Assembly (NCBI GenBank): GCA_009996675.1
Contig: JAACZQ010000016.1
Location: forward strand, 1 to 41,075
Source of the DNA: Chitinophagaceae bacterium
GTDB lineage: Bacteria; Bacteroidota; Bacteroidia; Chitinophagales; Chitinophagaceae
Direction of reading: 5' to 3'
DNA length: 41,075 nucleotides
How positions within the stretch are numbered: position 1 is the first letter of the stretch; each line of letters starts with the position of its first letter. The translations under genes and the position numbers were made by a program. The notes under the pieces are model-generated. The model saw only the letters and a program-made list of their open reading frames with translations. It was not told the DNA's origin and did not search any database. Below, piece by piece: positions 33,379-41,075 of this stretch.

Positions 33379-35241
33379 ATGAAAAAACTGCTACCCTTAC
33401 TGGTCATTGCATGTATGGCCAATGGAGTACAAACCCTGCAGGCCCAGCCCGATCGCTGGCAGCAGCGCATCAAGTATGTCATTAATGTAAACATGGATGT
33501 GGTGAGTAACCGCTTTTCAGGAACTGAAAAGATTGATTACTGGAACAATTCACCGGATACCCTCACACGTGTATTTTTTCACACGTACTGGAATGCATTT
33601 CAGCCCAATAGCAGCATGGATGTGCGCAGCCGTGAGCTGGGTAAGATTGCCTTGCGTGAGCCCTCCCGCCGCAGTGATGGACTGGACTGGGATGCGCGCG
33701 TGAAAGACCGTATCAGTAAATTATCGCCTTCCGAAATTGGTTACCAGCGTGTAAAGTCTGTTAAAATCAATGGCGCCGATCAATCACTGAAAGAACATGA
33801 AACCATTCTGGAAGTAGTACTCAGCAAACCCATATTGCCCAGGACCAAGGTTCAGTTGGATGTGCAATTTGAAGCGCAGGTACCTGTGCAGATCCGCAGA
33901 AGTGGCCGGGATAATGCAGAAGGTGTTCGATACAGCATGAGCCAATGGTATCCCAAAATGGTGGAGTACGATTACCAGGGCTGGAATGCCAATCCCTATA
34001 TCGCCCGTGAGTTTTACGGTGTATGGGGTGATTATGATGTGAATATCAACATTGATAAAAACTATTTCGTTACTGCCGGCGGTGACCTGATGAATGCCAA
34101 TGAAATTGGTTATGGGTATGAAGCAGCAGGCATTAAACCTGCCGCTGCAAGTGGTAATACCCTTACCTGGAAATGGCAGGCGTATAATGTGCACGATTTT
34201 ATGTGGGCTGCGGATCCGGAGTATAAAATGATTACCCGTAAAACACAGAACGGACCACTCTTGCGTATTGTTTATAAGGCCGTGGATTCCCTGGAAACAC
34301 GCTGGCAGAAAATGGCTGATACCGCCATGCTGGCTTACCCCATTATTGCTAAAACATTCGGCGCCTATCCCTATAAGACCTACACGTTTGTACAGGGGGG
34401 CGATGGTGGTATGGAGTATCCCATGGCTACACTCATTAAATCAGCGAGTGTTGGTACCGCTATTCATGAATGGATGCACAGCTGGTACCAGATGATCATG
34501 GGTACCAATGAATCGCTCTATCCCTGGATGGATGAAGGATTTACCGATTATTCATCCAGTCGTGTCATCGATGAACTGCGGGGTAAACAACCCACCAGTG
34601 AAGGTGCTTACCGTGGTTATTTCAGTCTGGCTAAAAGCGGACTGGAAGAACCAGCCAGCACCCATTCCGATCATTATAATACCAATTATGCATACAGTGC
34701 TGCCGCCTATAGCAAGGGCGCTGTATTTATTGCACAGCTGGGCTATATTGTGGGGGATGCCGTTCGTGACCAGATTTTGCTTGATTACTACAACCAGTGG
34801 CGTTTCAAACACCCCAATCCCAATGATCTTATCCGTGTAGCAGAGAAGAGAAGCGGAATGGAACTGGACTGGTATAAAGAATACTGGATCAACAGTACCA
34901 AAACGATTGATTATGCTGTTGGCGACATCAATACCGTGGATGGCAAACCCTCTATTACCATTAAGCGGATCGGCAAAATGCCTATGCCGGTTGATGTGTT
35001 GGTAACCTATAAAGATGGTTCACAGGAATTACATTACCTGCCATTGAACCTGATGTATGGGCTGAAGCCTGCAGAGAATGCAATACCCCGTGTAGTACAT
35101 CCCGAGTGGCGCTGGACCCACCCGGAATACAGTTTTCCGGTTGGTAAAGGCATTCAGGAAATCAAATCCATTGAAATTGATCCCTCGCAGCGATTGGCTG
35201 ATGTGAACAGATCTAATAATAAGCTGGTGATACCAGATTAA
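33379..35241 (+). CDS. Exported M1-family zinc metallopeptidase
   Basis: Aminopeptidase-like enzyme of 620 residues. The ATG at 33379 gives a signal peptide MKKLLPLLVIACMANGVQTL with cleavage near LQAQ; an in-frame upstream start adds 16 residues that spoil it. The zinc site is complete: HEWMH at 363-367 and, 18 residues on, Glu386 in MDEGFTDY. GGMEYPMATL corresponds to the GxMEN substrate motif of the family, here Tyr in place of Asn. The N-terminal beta domain (about 20-230) and C-terminal part (to 620) are of normal length. It should act in the periplasm on peptides. A strong terminator overlaps the stop codon. Confidence 0.94.
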   Translation: MKKLLPLLVIACMANGVQTLQAQPDRWQQRIKYVINVNMDVVSNRFSGTEKIDYWNNSPDTLTRVFFHTYWNAFQPNSSMDVRSRELGKIALREPSRRSDGLDWDARVKDRISKLSPSEIGYQRVKSVKINGADQSLKEHETILEVVLSKPILPRTKVQLDVQFEAQVPVQIRRSGRDNAEGVRYSMSQWYPKMVEYDYQGWNANPYIAREFYGVWGDYDVNINIDKNYFVTAGGDLMNANEIGYGYEAAGIKPAAASGNTLTWKWQAYNVHDFMWAADPEYKMITRKTQNGPLLRIVYKAVDSLETRWQKMADTAMLAYPIIAKTFGAYPYKTYTFVQGGDGGMEYPMATLIKSASVGTAIHEWMHSWYQMIMGTNESLYPWMDEGFTDYSSSRVIDELRGKQPTSEGAYRGYFSLAKSGLEEPASTHSDHYNTNYAYSAAAYSKGAVFIAQLGYIVGDAVRDQILLDYYNQWRFKHPNPNDLIRVAEKRSGMELDWYKEYWINSTKTIDYAVGDINTVDGKPSITIKRIGKMPMPVDVLVTYKDGSQELHYLPLNLMYGLKPAENAIPRVVHPEWRWTHPEYSFPVGKGIQEIKSIEIDPSQRLADVNRSNNKLVIPD

Positions 35242-35274
35242 AGAAAAGGCCCGCATTGCGGGCCTTTTCTTTAA
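35238..35274. terminator. Terminator after the M1 peptidase (bidirectional)
   Basis: A perfect 17-bp stem, TTAAAGAAAAGGCCCGC (35238-35254) with GCGGGCCTTTTCTTTAA (35258-35274) and a three-base loop, overlapping the TAA stop. TTTTCTTTAA on both strands means it could also end the convergent MFS gene (stop at 35316). Confidence 0.9.
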
Positions 35275-35315
35275 AAATGAAGGTAAATTGTAGCACGCAC
35301 GATTCACCCCCCCCC

Positions 35316-36563
35316 TCAATATTCCATTTTCCGTAAACTGGGTGCTTTAAGCCAGGTAATGAGTACCACGAGTAAGGTCATGCCACCGCCAAAAATAACG
35401 GAAGGAACCACGCCGAAGAGTTTGGCGGTAACACCACTTTCGAATTGGCCGAGTTCATTACTGCTGTTGATGAACATAGAGTTCACACTCATCACGCGTC
35501 CACGCATGTGATCGGGGGTTTTAAGCTGCAGGATGGTGCCGCGTATGACTACGCTGATGCCATCCAGCATACCCGCGAGTACCAATACACAGAATGTGAT
35601 CCAGAAGATCCTGGAGAGTGCGAATATGATGATACACAAACCAAAACCTCCCACCGCAAATAATAATTTTCTTCCTTGTTGCCTGCGCAGAGGAAAGAGT
35701 GTAAGCAGGATGACAACGGTAATAGACCCGATATCGGATGCGGCATTCAGCCATCCGAAACCAATCGGACCGGCTTTTAAAATATCCCTGGCAAAAACAG
35801 GGATCATGGCTACCGCACCACCAAATAATACGGCAAACAGGTCGAGGCTTAATGCGCCCAGTACTTCCTTGGTCTGAAATACAAACCGAAGCCCTTCTCG
35901 TACGCTGTCCATTGTTTTTTTCTCTCCTTTTTCATTCAGCGGAGGCTTGGGTTTGATCTGGTACAGGAATCCGTATCCCGCCAATACCAGGGCAGAGATA
36001 ACGCCCAGGGAGGCTGTATTACCCAGGAAAGCAATCAGGAAACCTACTGTGGCATGGCCGCTTACTGAAGCCGAGAGCCAGATACCCTGGTTCCAGGTAG
36101 TTGCATTTTGCAGGTGTTCTTTGGGTACAATGGAAGCGACCATGGTGCCGAATGTGGGGCCTGTAAAAGCACGGAATATTCCGGTGAAAAAGATGACTAC
36201 ATAAATGGTGAATGCGATCCAATGACTGCTTAGCTGTGTTGTGGTATACTTTGTTGACAGTAAAAAAAGGAATACGGCACAACATAAGTAGAGGAATACA
36301 CCCCTGAGCAGCAAACCTCTTTTTTCGGTAATATCTATCACATGTCCGGCATAGAGCGAAAGGGATACAGCGGGTATGACTTCGGAAAGACCAATCAGTC
36401 CAATGGCAAAGGGTTCATTGGTTAATTCATAGATCCACCAGCCCACCAGGGTTCCCATCATACGCAGACCCATGATGAAAAGGTATCTTCCAAACATCAG
36501 GTTTCTGTATTCCGGAATCCGCATGGCGGCAAATGGATCGTGTTTGGGTTGTTTCTCGTTCAT
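35316..36563 (-). CDS. MFS transporter
   Basis: Inner-membrane major facilitator protein of 415 residues with about 12 hydrophobic helices, closest in style to the MFS_3/EntS-like exporters. The start MNEKQPKHDPFAAMRIPEYR is a typical cytoplasmic lead into helix 1 (MFGRYLFIMGLRMMGTLVGW). Two halves of six helices are separated by a loop (about 205-215, KPKPPLNEKGEKKTMDSVRE). The DHMRGRVMSVNSMFINSSNELGQ region in the second half (about 350-372) is the conserved MFS loop-helix pattern. Substrate unknown. It starts 14 bases after the deoxynucleoside kinase gene and is likely co-transcribed. A C9 tract lies just after its stop. Confidence 0.93.
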   Translation of the reverse strand: MNEKQPKHDPFAAMRIPEYRNLMFGRYLFIMGLRMMGTLVGWWIYELTNEPFAIGLIGLSEVIPAVSLSLYAGHVIDITEKRGLLLRGVFLYLCCAVFLFLLSTKYTTTQLSSHWIAFTIYVVIFFTGIFRAFTGPTFGTMVASIVPKEHLQNATTWNQGIWLSASVSGHATVGFLIAFLGNTASLGVISALVLAGYGFLYQIKPKPPLNEKGEKKTMDSVREGLRFVFQTKEVLGALSLDLFAVLFGGAVAMIPVFARDILKAGPIGFGWLNAASDIGSITVVILLTLFPLRRQQGRKLLFAVGGFGLCIIIFALSRIFWITFCVLVLAGMLDGISVVIRGTILQLKTPDHMRGRVMSVNSMFINSSNELGQFESGVTAKLFGVVPSVIFGGGMTLLVVLITWLKAPSLRKMEY

Positions 36564-36577
36564 ACAGTAAAAAATAC

Positions 36578-37210
36578 TCAGGGGAGACTGAAATAATGTT
36601 GGCCGTCGTCGTAGTCTTTCTCCAGTGCATCCATCACAACCTGTAAATGTTTTTCATTCCCCAGGAAATCGGCATTGCTTGCATCTATAAAGATGGTTTT
36701 GATGTTGTGCTGTTTGATATAACTGGTATAGGTTTCCTGGATATTGAACAGGTATTCATCCGGTATGGATTGCTCATATTCCCGGTTCCTTTTGCGGATA
36801 TTGGACTGTAACTTCTGTACGGGTGCATGCAGGTAGATGAGTATATCGGGAAAAACCAGTTGCTGGTGAATAATGTCGAACAGTTTCTGGTATAACCTGA
36901 ATTCTTCCTCAGGCAGGTTTACTTTAGCGAAGAGTAAACATTTGGTAAACAGATAATCGGAAACCGTAACGGTCTGGAACAGATCCTTGGTATGGATCAT
37001 ATCCTTCAATTGTTTGTAACGCTCGGCCATGAAAAACAGTTCCAGTGGAAAAGCGTATTGGTTGGGATTCTCGTAAAATTTAGGGAGAAAGGGATTGTCT
37101 GCAAATTCCTCCAGTATCAGTCTCGCATTGAGTTTTTTTGAAAGCAAGTGTGCCAGTGTGGTTTTTCCGGCACCGATATTCCCCTCTACCGTAATAAAAT
37201 GATGCTTCAT
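36578..37210 (-). CDS. Deoxynucleoside kinase, second copy
   Basis: A 210-residue P-loop kinase of the dNK superfamily; the ATG at 37210 begins MKHHFITVEGNIGAGKTTLA, while an upstream in-frame start adds only eight odd residues. P-loop at about 10-17, then EEFADNPFLPKFYENP, TVTVSDYLFTKCLLFAKV in the position of the ERS/DRT motif, and a basic lid (RKRNREYEQSI). It differs from the first copy (20297-20932), which has DRTIYED at that motif, so the two probably prefer different nucleosides. Other Bacteroidota also carry more than one such kinase. Neighbours are folK upstream (51-base gap) and the MFS gene downstream. A perfect TAATTTTG box lies 21 bases before its start. Confidence 0.92.
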   Translation of the reverse strand: MKHHFITVEGNIGAGKTTLAHLLSKKLNARLILEEFADNPFLPKFYENPNQYAFPLELFFMAERYKQLKDMIHTKDLFQTVTVSDYLFTKCLLFAKVNLPEEEFRLYQKLFDIIHQQLVFPDILIYLHAPVQKLQSNIRKRNREYEQSIPDEYLFNIQETYTSYIKQHNIKTIFIDASNADFLGNEKHLQVVMDALEKDYDDGQHYFSLP

Positions 37211-37231
37211 GTTGCTTGGATCGGTGTCGGC

Positions 37232-37239
37232 CAAAATTA
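37232..37239 (-). promoter_or_regulatory. -7 promoter box of the second deoxynucleoside kinase (TAATTTTG)
   Basis: The minus strand reads TAATTTTG, a perfect TAnnTTTG match, 21 bases before the ATG at 37210. No TTG at -33. It would give the kinase and MFS gene a start of their own inside the folK unit. Confidence 0.4.
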
Positions 37240-37261
37240 ACCGTCCCGCGTTACTATGGTT

Positions 37262-37741
37262 CTATTTTTTTTGCACATCCAGGGGATCGGTGCATTCCAA
37301 CAATAATTGGGTAATATTTTTTCCGCTGATGGGATGTACAAGTGTTGGTGCTATATCGGCCAGTGGGGCCAACGCAAACCTTCTGTCGGGTAAAGCAGGA
37401 TGTGGAAGGGTTAATAAAGGGGTATTGTACACCAGATCATCAATCAGTAAGATGTCCAGATCAATGGTGCGTGGCCCCATTTTAACGGTTCTGATCCTGC
37501 CCATACCGGTTTCGATCTGTAATAATTTGGTCATCAGTGCTTCGGGTGCAAGGGATGTTTGCAGGGCAATGGCCTGGTTGAGAAATGGAGGTTGCTGGTT
37601 CAGCCCCCAGGCTGCCGTTTCATATACCGGAGACCTTTGCAGAATAAGCCCGCAGTTTTGTTCGATCAGTCTGGCGGCCTGGTCCAGGTGAGCCATCCGG
37701 TCACCCAAATTGCCGCCTGTCAGTAAATAGGCTGTATTCAT
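37262..37741 (-). CDS. folK: 2-amino-4-hydroxy-6-hydroxymethyldihydropteridine diphosphokinase
   Basis: Folate-pathway enzyme that transfers pyrophosphate from ATP to hydroxymethyl-dihydropterin. The ATG at 37741 gives 159 residues starting MNTAYLLTGGNLGDR; the frame extends 18 codons further without similarity. Motifs are all present: GGNLGDR, SPVYETAAWG, FLNQAIAL, LLQIETGMGRIR and the signature GPRTIDLDILL (about 106-116). It is divergent from sppA, 115 bases apart, and followed by the deoxynucleoside kinase. folB and folP are not here. Confidence 0.96.
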   Translation of the reverse strand: MNTAYLLTGGNLGDRMAHLDQAARLIEQNCGLILQRSPVYETAAWGLNQQPPFLNQAIALQTSLAPEALMTKLLQIETGMGRIRTVKMGPRTIDLDILLIDDLVYNTPLLTLPHPALPDRRFALAPLADIAPTLVHPISGKNITQLLLECTDPLDVQKK

Positions 37742-37856
37742 ATAGCTATACCGGTTTACGGGGCAAATATCCTTAAATTCAGTCAGTGATGGCAACTACC
37801 ATGGAATTTGGTATTATTGCTGTGCGCAGCGTACTGAGCATTTAAATAACTAACAC

Positions 37857-39611
37857 ATGAAGAGTTTTTTTAAAATATTTTTTGCATCCCTGCTGGCCCT
37901 GATCCTGTTTTCAGCAGTGGGTATTTTTCTGCTGATTGGTATGATATCCAGTGCCGCAACACCTGAAACACCGGTGGTGGGTAATGATGCAGTACTGGTA
38001 CTGGATCTTTCGGACGAATTTCGCGAGCAAAGCCGTGAGATGCCTTTCAGCCGGATTATCAATGCCGAAACAGAAGCTCCTTCGCTGTATGATATGGTGC
38101 GTATGATTCAGTATGCCAAAAAAGATTCTTCCATCAAAGGTATTTATATACGCTGCAATGATAATGCGAATGGTTTTGCTGCCAGCGAGGAACTCCGTGC
38201 GGCATTACAGGATTTTAAAAAGTCGGATAAATTCCTGATCGCTTATGGTGAAGCCATCAGCCAGAAAGCTTATTTCGTAGCCAATATTGCCGATAAACTC
38301 TATTGTCACCCGATGGGCGGGCTTGACTGGCGTGGATTCTCTTCGGGAGTGATTTTCCTCAAAGGAATGCTGGATAAGCTGAATATTGAACCACAGATAT
38401 TTTATGCCGGAAAGTTCAAAAGCGCTACCGAGCCTTTGCGTGAAACCAGGATGACAGAAGCCAACCGCCTGCAGACATCTGTTTGGCTGAATGATTTGTA
38501 CAGTGTGTTTTTGCAATCCACTGCAGCATCGCGTAAGCTGGATACAGCAGCATTGCGTCAACTCGCCGTATCAGGTGCTGTTCAAACGGCACATGATGCA
38601 TTGAAATACCAGTTGGTAGACGGATTGAAATACGATGATGAAGTGAAAGCCGAGATACTGCATAAGTTGCGCAGTACAGGCAGGGGTATTATTAATTTTG
38701 TGACATTCCACGACTATGCCAAAGCGGTTGCTTTCAAGCAAAACAGTTATGGTAATAAAATTGCACTGGTCTATGCTTCGGGTGATATTGTAGATGGACA
38801 AGGCGCTGATGAGCAGGTAGCCAGTGATGTGTTTAAGAATATCCTGCGGGAAGCACGCCTGAACAGTGATGTGAAAGCCATTGTATTGCGGGTAAATTCA
38901 CCCGGTGGTAGTTCCCTGGCGAGTGATGTGATCTGGCGTGAGCTGGATCTGGCAAGAAAGGAAAAACCTGTTGTGGTGAGTATGGGTGATATGGCTGCTT
39001 CGGGCGGTTATTATATTGCCTGTAATGCCGATTCGGTATTCGCCAATGCTTCAACACTCACGGGTTCTATTGGCGTATTCTCTATCGTTCCCAATTTTGA
39101 ACCTTTTCTCCGCAATAAATTGGGTATTACTGCCGACAGGGTTAGCACCGCACCGTATGCCGATATGGGTAGCGGTAACCGCGCATTGTCGCCAGCCGAA
39201 AAACAATTCTTCCAATCGGGCGTGGATTCGGTATATCACCAGTTCAAATCCCGGGTTGCGAGTGGACGTAAGCAGTCCATCGAGTATATTGACAGTATTG
39301 CGCAGGGCAGGGTATGGACTGGTACCCGTGCCAAAACTGTGGGTCTGGTTGACCGGATCGGTACTTTACAGGATGCTGTAAAAACAGCTGCGAATATGGC
39401 TAAGCTGGACAGTTATTGGCTGGTAGAATATCCTGAGCATAAAGGATTGCTGGAACAGATCATGGGTAATTATAAAAAATCCATCCGCAAAGACCTGATC
39501 CGGGAAGAGCTCGGAGAAACCGAATGGATGTTCCTTTCCAATTTACAACAGGTTCGCCAGATGGTTGGCAAGCCGCAGGCACGTATTCCTTTTGCTTTAA
39601 CGGTGCATTGA
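37857..39611 (+). CDS. sppA: Signal peptide peptidase SppA (67-kDa type)
   Basis: Membrane-bound serine protease that degrades cleaved signal peptides. 584 residues, the long double-domain form like E. coli SppA (618). An N-terminal membrane helix (about 7-29) is followed by two ClpP-like domains. The catalytic dyad is Lys188 in AGKFKSATEP in the first domain and Ser382 in MGDMAASGGYYIA in the second. The start MKSFFKIFFASLLAL gives a basic lead into the helix. It is divergent from folK. Its last 15 bases overlap the convergent RES toxin gene, so no terminator can fit between the two. Confidence 0.96.
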   Translation: MKSFFKIFFASLLALILFSAVGIFLLIGMISSAATPETPVVGNDAVLVLDLSDEFREQSREMPFSRIINAETEAPSLYDMVRMIQYAKKDSSIKGIYIRCNDNANGFAASEELRAALQDFKKSDKFLIAYGEAISQKAYFVANIADKLYCHPMGGLDWRGFSSGVIFLKGMLDKLNIEPQIFYAGKFKSATEPLRETRMTEANRLQTSVWLNDLYSVFLQSTAASRKLDTAALRQLAVSGAVQTAHDALKYQLVDGLKYDDEVKAEILHKLRSTGRGIINFVTFHDYAKAVAFKQNSYGNKIALVYASGDIVDGQGADEQVASDVFKNILREARLNSDVKAIVLRVNSPGGSSLASDVIWRELDLARKEKPVVVSMGDMAASGGYYIACNADSVFANASTLTGSIGVFSIVPNFEPFLRNKLGITADRVSTAPYADMGSGNRALSPAEKQFFQSGVDSVYHQFKSRVASGRKQSIEYIDSIAQGRVWTGTRAKTVGLVDRIGTLQDAVKTAANMAKLDSYWLVEYPEHKGLLEQIMGNYKKSIRKDLIREELGETEWMFLSNLQQVRQMVGKPQARIPFALTVH

Positions 39612-40061
39612 TTTAAACAGCCGTTCATCGAACCGGAAATCCTGTACATCTGTGCAGGTTACAGTATGAAACTGCGGGTGCAGTGGATTGAGTAAATAAT
39701 TGTGTTCACTTGTAATGATGACAGACGGGCATTGTATGACGAGTGGATTTTGCTGTTGCAGGATGGCAGCCCCCATCCATTGGGTATAATCGATATCATG
39801 ATACCAGCCCCGCTTTAATTTTTTGGGATCGATCACGTGTATGGGAGCCGCATCCGGAATCTGCAGGGCTACGAGTTGAATGCGTCCGAGTTCTTCGGGT
39901 AATACGCTATTCGCCATTACTTCCAGTAAAGCCAGTGAAACAGATTCGCTGGTATAAAGCATCGGGATGCCTTTGGGATTCCACCGTCCACCTTTGAGCC
40001 TGGCTCCGGTGCCCGATAAATCGTGTGCAAAATTGGGATGCGCTAAACGATATACCCTCAT
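39597..40061 (-). CDS. RES-domain toxin (NAD+ phosphorylase family)
   Basis: A 154-residue RES-domain protein, the toxin of RES-Xre type II pairs; characterised members split NAD+ by phosphorolysis or otherwise deplete it and stop growth. Family marks: MRVYRLAHPNFAHDLSGTGA at the start, GGRWNPKG with Arg26, YTSES, Glu47 in LALLEV, and a Ser in QCPSVIITSEHNYLLNPLHP (113 or 118); these are the Arg-Glu-Ser residues that name the domain. The start overlaps the antitoxin stop by four bases (ATGA), antitoxin first, the normal order. The 3' end overlaps sppA by 15 bases. NAD+ as target is inferred from the family. Confidence 0.9.
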   Translation of the reverse strand: MRVYRLAHPNFAHDLSGTGARLKGGRWNPKGIPMLYTSESVSLALLEVMANSVLPEELGRIQLVALQIPDAAPIHVIDPKKLKRGWYHDIDYTQWMGAAILQQQNPLVIQCPSVIITSEHNYLLNPLHPQFHTVTCTDVQDFRFDERLFKSMHR

Positions 40062-40504
40062 GCGTAAACACCGTGTTGGATACGAATAAGCTGATCTGAG
40101 AGTTCCTGGATACCCCTGCTGGTACTGAGTGCTTCAAAACCCCATACCTGACCCATGATTTGCTTTTCTTTTTTGAGCCACTGGTAAAAAGTAGCGGCAT
40201 CGGTAAAAGTACCCAGCCCGAGGTTGAACAATTCCTGGAGCTGTAATATGCGATCTGTGTAAATGCCTTCAAAAGAACTATTCTGCTGCGCATATCGTTG
40301 CAGGGTTCTTTCAGAGAGGTGCAGGATGCCGGCCCATTCTGACTGTGTCAGGGGCATTTTGTCGGCAATTTTCCGGAATTTTTTGTAAGTGAAATTGGCC
40401 AGGGCCGGGACAGCAGTTTTGCGCACAGAAGGATATGCCGGCGCCTGTTCTTTGACTTCGGGTGCGGGAGGGGGCTGCTGTCTGTATTTTCTAAGCTTGG
40501 CCAT
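40058..40504 (-). CDS. Xre/MbcA/ParS-type antitoxin (DUF2384)
   Basis: A 148-residue DNA-binding antitoxin. The ATG at 40504 (MAKLRKYRQQPPPAPEVKEQ) is preferred: the frame open to 40615 runs through the operator repeats. A basic, Pro-rich N-terminus (about 1-35) precedes an HTH of the Xre type (about 50-73, PLTQSEWAGILHLSERTLQR) and a DUF2384 C-terminal domain (about 95-148) that should bind and block the toxin. Two copies of TACGACATTTGT at 40507 and 40529 lie directly upstream of its start; autoregulation through them is inferred. Divergent from the ABC-2 permease gene. Confidence 0.9.
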   Translation of the reverse strand: MAKLRKYRQQPPPAPEVKEQAPAYPSVRKTAVPALANFTYKKFRKIADKMPLTQSEWAGILHLSERTLQRYAQQNSSFEGIYTDRILQLQELFNLGLGTFTDAATFYQWLKKEKQIMGQVWGFEALSTSRGIQELSDQLIRIQHGVYA

Positions 40505-40505
40505 A

Positions 40506-40540
40506 ATACGACATTTGTTACCGCAATATACGACATTTGT
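40506..40540. promoter_or_regulatory. Tandem operator repeats of the RES-Xre pair
   Basis: ATACGACATTTGT occurs at 40506-40518 and again at 40528-40540, identical over 13 bases and 22 bases apart (two helical turns). Each holds GACAxxTGT(C), a short inverted repeat, perfect in the right copy (GACATTTGTC, 40532-40541). They end two bases from the antitoxin start. Likely Xre binding sites for autorepression. Confidence 0.65.
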
Positions 40541-40583
40541 CTGATTGTGTAAACAATTCGCACCAAAATCGGTAATAAATAAA

Positions 40584-40591
40584 TAGATTTG
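40584..40591 (+). promoter_or_regulatory. -7 promoter box of the ABC-2 permease (TAGATTTG)
   Basis: Perfect TAnnTTTG match, 17 bases before the ATG at 40609. The -33 region has only TTC (about 24 bases upstream). Lies in the same 104-base gap as the antitoxin operator. Confidence 0.45.
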
Positions 40592-40608
40592 TTGCCTAAC
40601 ATTATCCC

Positions 40609-41075
40609 ATGGCACCCCGTTACAGTCAGTTCCGAGCGATGTTGGCCATAACCCGGGGTAGTCTCCGGGCTGTTTTCCGGAGCCCTTCAGCGGTTATTTT
40701 CAGCATTGCTTTCCCCTTGATTTTTATCCTGGTATTTGGTTTTATCGGTAATAGTGGCCGGGTATCGGTGGTGGTAGCTTTTGCACCAGACAGCGATACG
40801 GCCAATCCGGTATATCCTGCCATCAAACAGATTGCGGGGTTGCGCATTACCGATAAAAAAGGAGAGGAGTTGCGGGAAGATCTTGAAAAGGGAAGGATCA
40901 CCGCATTAATACGCATCACCCATACAGGGAATGATCAGTCGCCCTACGAAATCGGGCTAACCAGTTCCGAGGCGGTTAATCCGCAGAACCTGCAGGTCCT
41001 GCAGTCAATCCTGAATGCGGTCATTGCGGGACTCAACCGCCAGGCTTATCCGCAGGCACCTACTATTGCCCGGCT
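40609..41075 (+). CDS. ABC-2 type transporter permease (3' partial)
   Basis: Runs off the end of the window with 155 codons visible. It begins MAPRYSQFRAMLAITRGSLR, then a hydrophobic first membrane helix (about residues 29-46, VIFSIAFPLIFILVFGFIG), followed by a soluble segment of more than 100 residues, the large extracytoplasmic domain found in the YhiH/DrrB-like ABC-2 permeases that export drugs, lipids or polymers. The other five helices and the ATPase gene would be downstream. Substrate unknown. Confidence 0.85.
   Translation, partial: MAPRYSQFRAMLAITRGSLRAVFRSPSAVIFSIAFPLIFILVFGFIGNSGRVSVVVAFAPDSDTANPVYPAIKQIAGLRITDKKGEELREDLEKGRITALIRITHTGNDQSPYEIGLTSSEAVNPQNLQVLQSILNAVIAGLNRQAYPQAPTIAR

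Noticed and set aside
35307..35315. C9 homopolymer just after the MFS stop codon
   Set aside because: Could be a phase-variation tract, but it lies outside the coding region and away from a promoter; length changes would not alter any protein.

Overview
The window looks like a chromosomal segment of a Bacteroidota bacterium, most likely in or near the Chitinophagaceae. The pointers are a type IX secretion cargo with four PKD domains and a gliding-motility C-terminal domain next to a PorP/SprF protein, promoter -7 boxes of the TAnnTTTG type, very little Shine-Dalgarno signal, a DUF5763-type cysteine protein, and AT-rich intergenic inverted repeats. The family assignment is inference from gene content. 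No rRNA, tRNA, CRISPR array, insertion sequence or prophage was seen, and no gene-free stretch exceeds about 260 bases.

Layout. 1-4703: end of a BNR/sortilin-like exported protein, convergent with an RlmI-type 23S rRNA methyltransferase, then grpE and dnaJ. 4802-8984 (minus): O-methyltransferase, LysM glucosaminidase, hpt and a vWA-domain protein, probably one transcription unit. 9060-12125: a LysR regulator divergent from isocitrate dehydrogenase, which is followed by two small paralogous proteins of unknown function. 12199-16385: sodium:solute symporter, LOG-family protein, outer-membrane barrel and a GlcD-like FAD oxidase. 16647-22060: pckA, a cysteine-rich DUF5763-like protein, a beta-propeller lipoprotein, a deoxynucleoside kinase and a broken trpS. 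22210-29132: recG, the type IX cargo and porP. 29190-35241: coiled-coil protein, Xaa-Pro aminopeptidase, pssA-purS, rsmI and an M1 peptidase. 35316-41075: MFS transporter, second deoxynucleoside kinase, folK, sppA, a RES-Xre toxin-antitoxin pair and the start of an ABC-2 permease.

Most of this is housekeeping: chaperones (grpE/dnaJ), central carbon flux at the TCA/gluconeogenesis junction (icd, pckA), purine and deoxynucleoside salvage (hpt, two dNKs, purS), translation (rlmI, rsmI, trpS), repair (recG), envelope work (glucosaminidase, pssA, sppA, peptidases) and surface secretion. 

The points most worth a second look are: (1) trpS carries an apparent 22-nt deletion that removes part of the tryptophan pocket and shifts the frame; (2) the adjacent recG seems to start at ATT; (3) the RES-Xre pair has two identical 13-bp direct repeats, 22 bp apart, at the antitoxin start; (4) two small paralogous proteins of unknown role sit in the icd operon; (5) the lysR-icd gap holds two palindromes, one with a T-N11-A core over the lysR start. 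I did not find a clearly new multi-gene defence or metabolic system.
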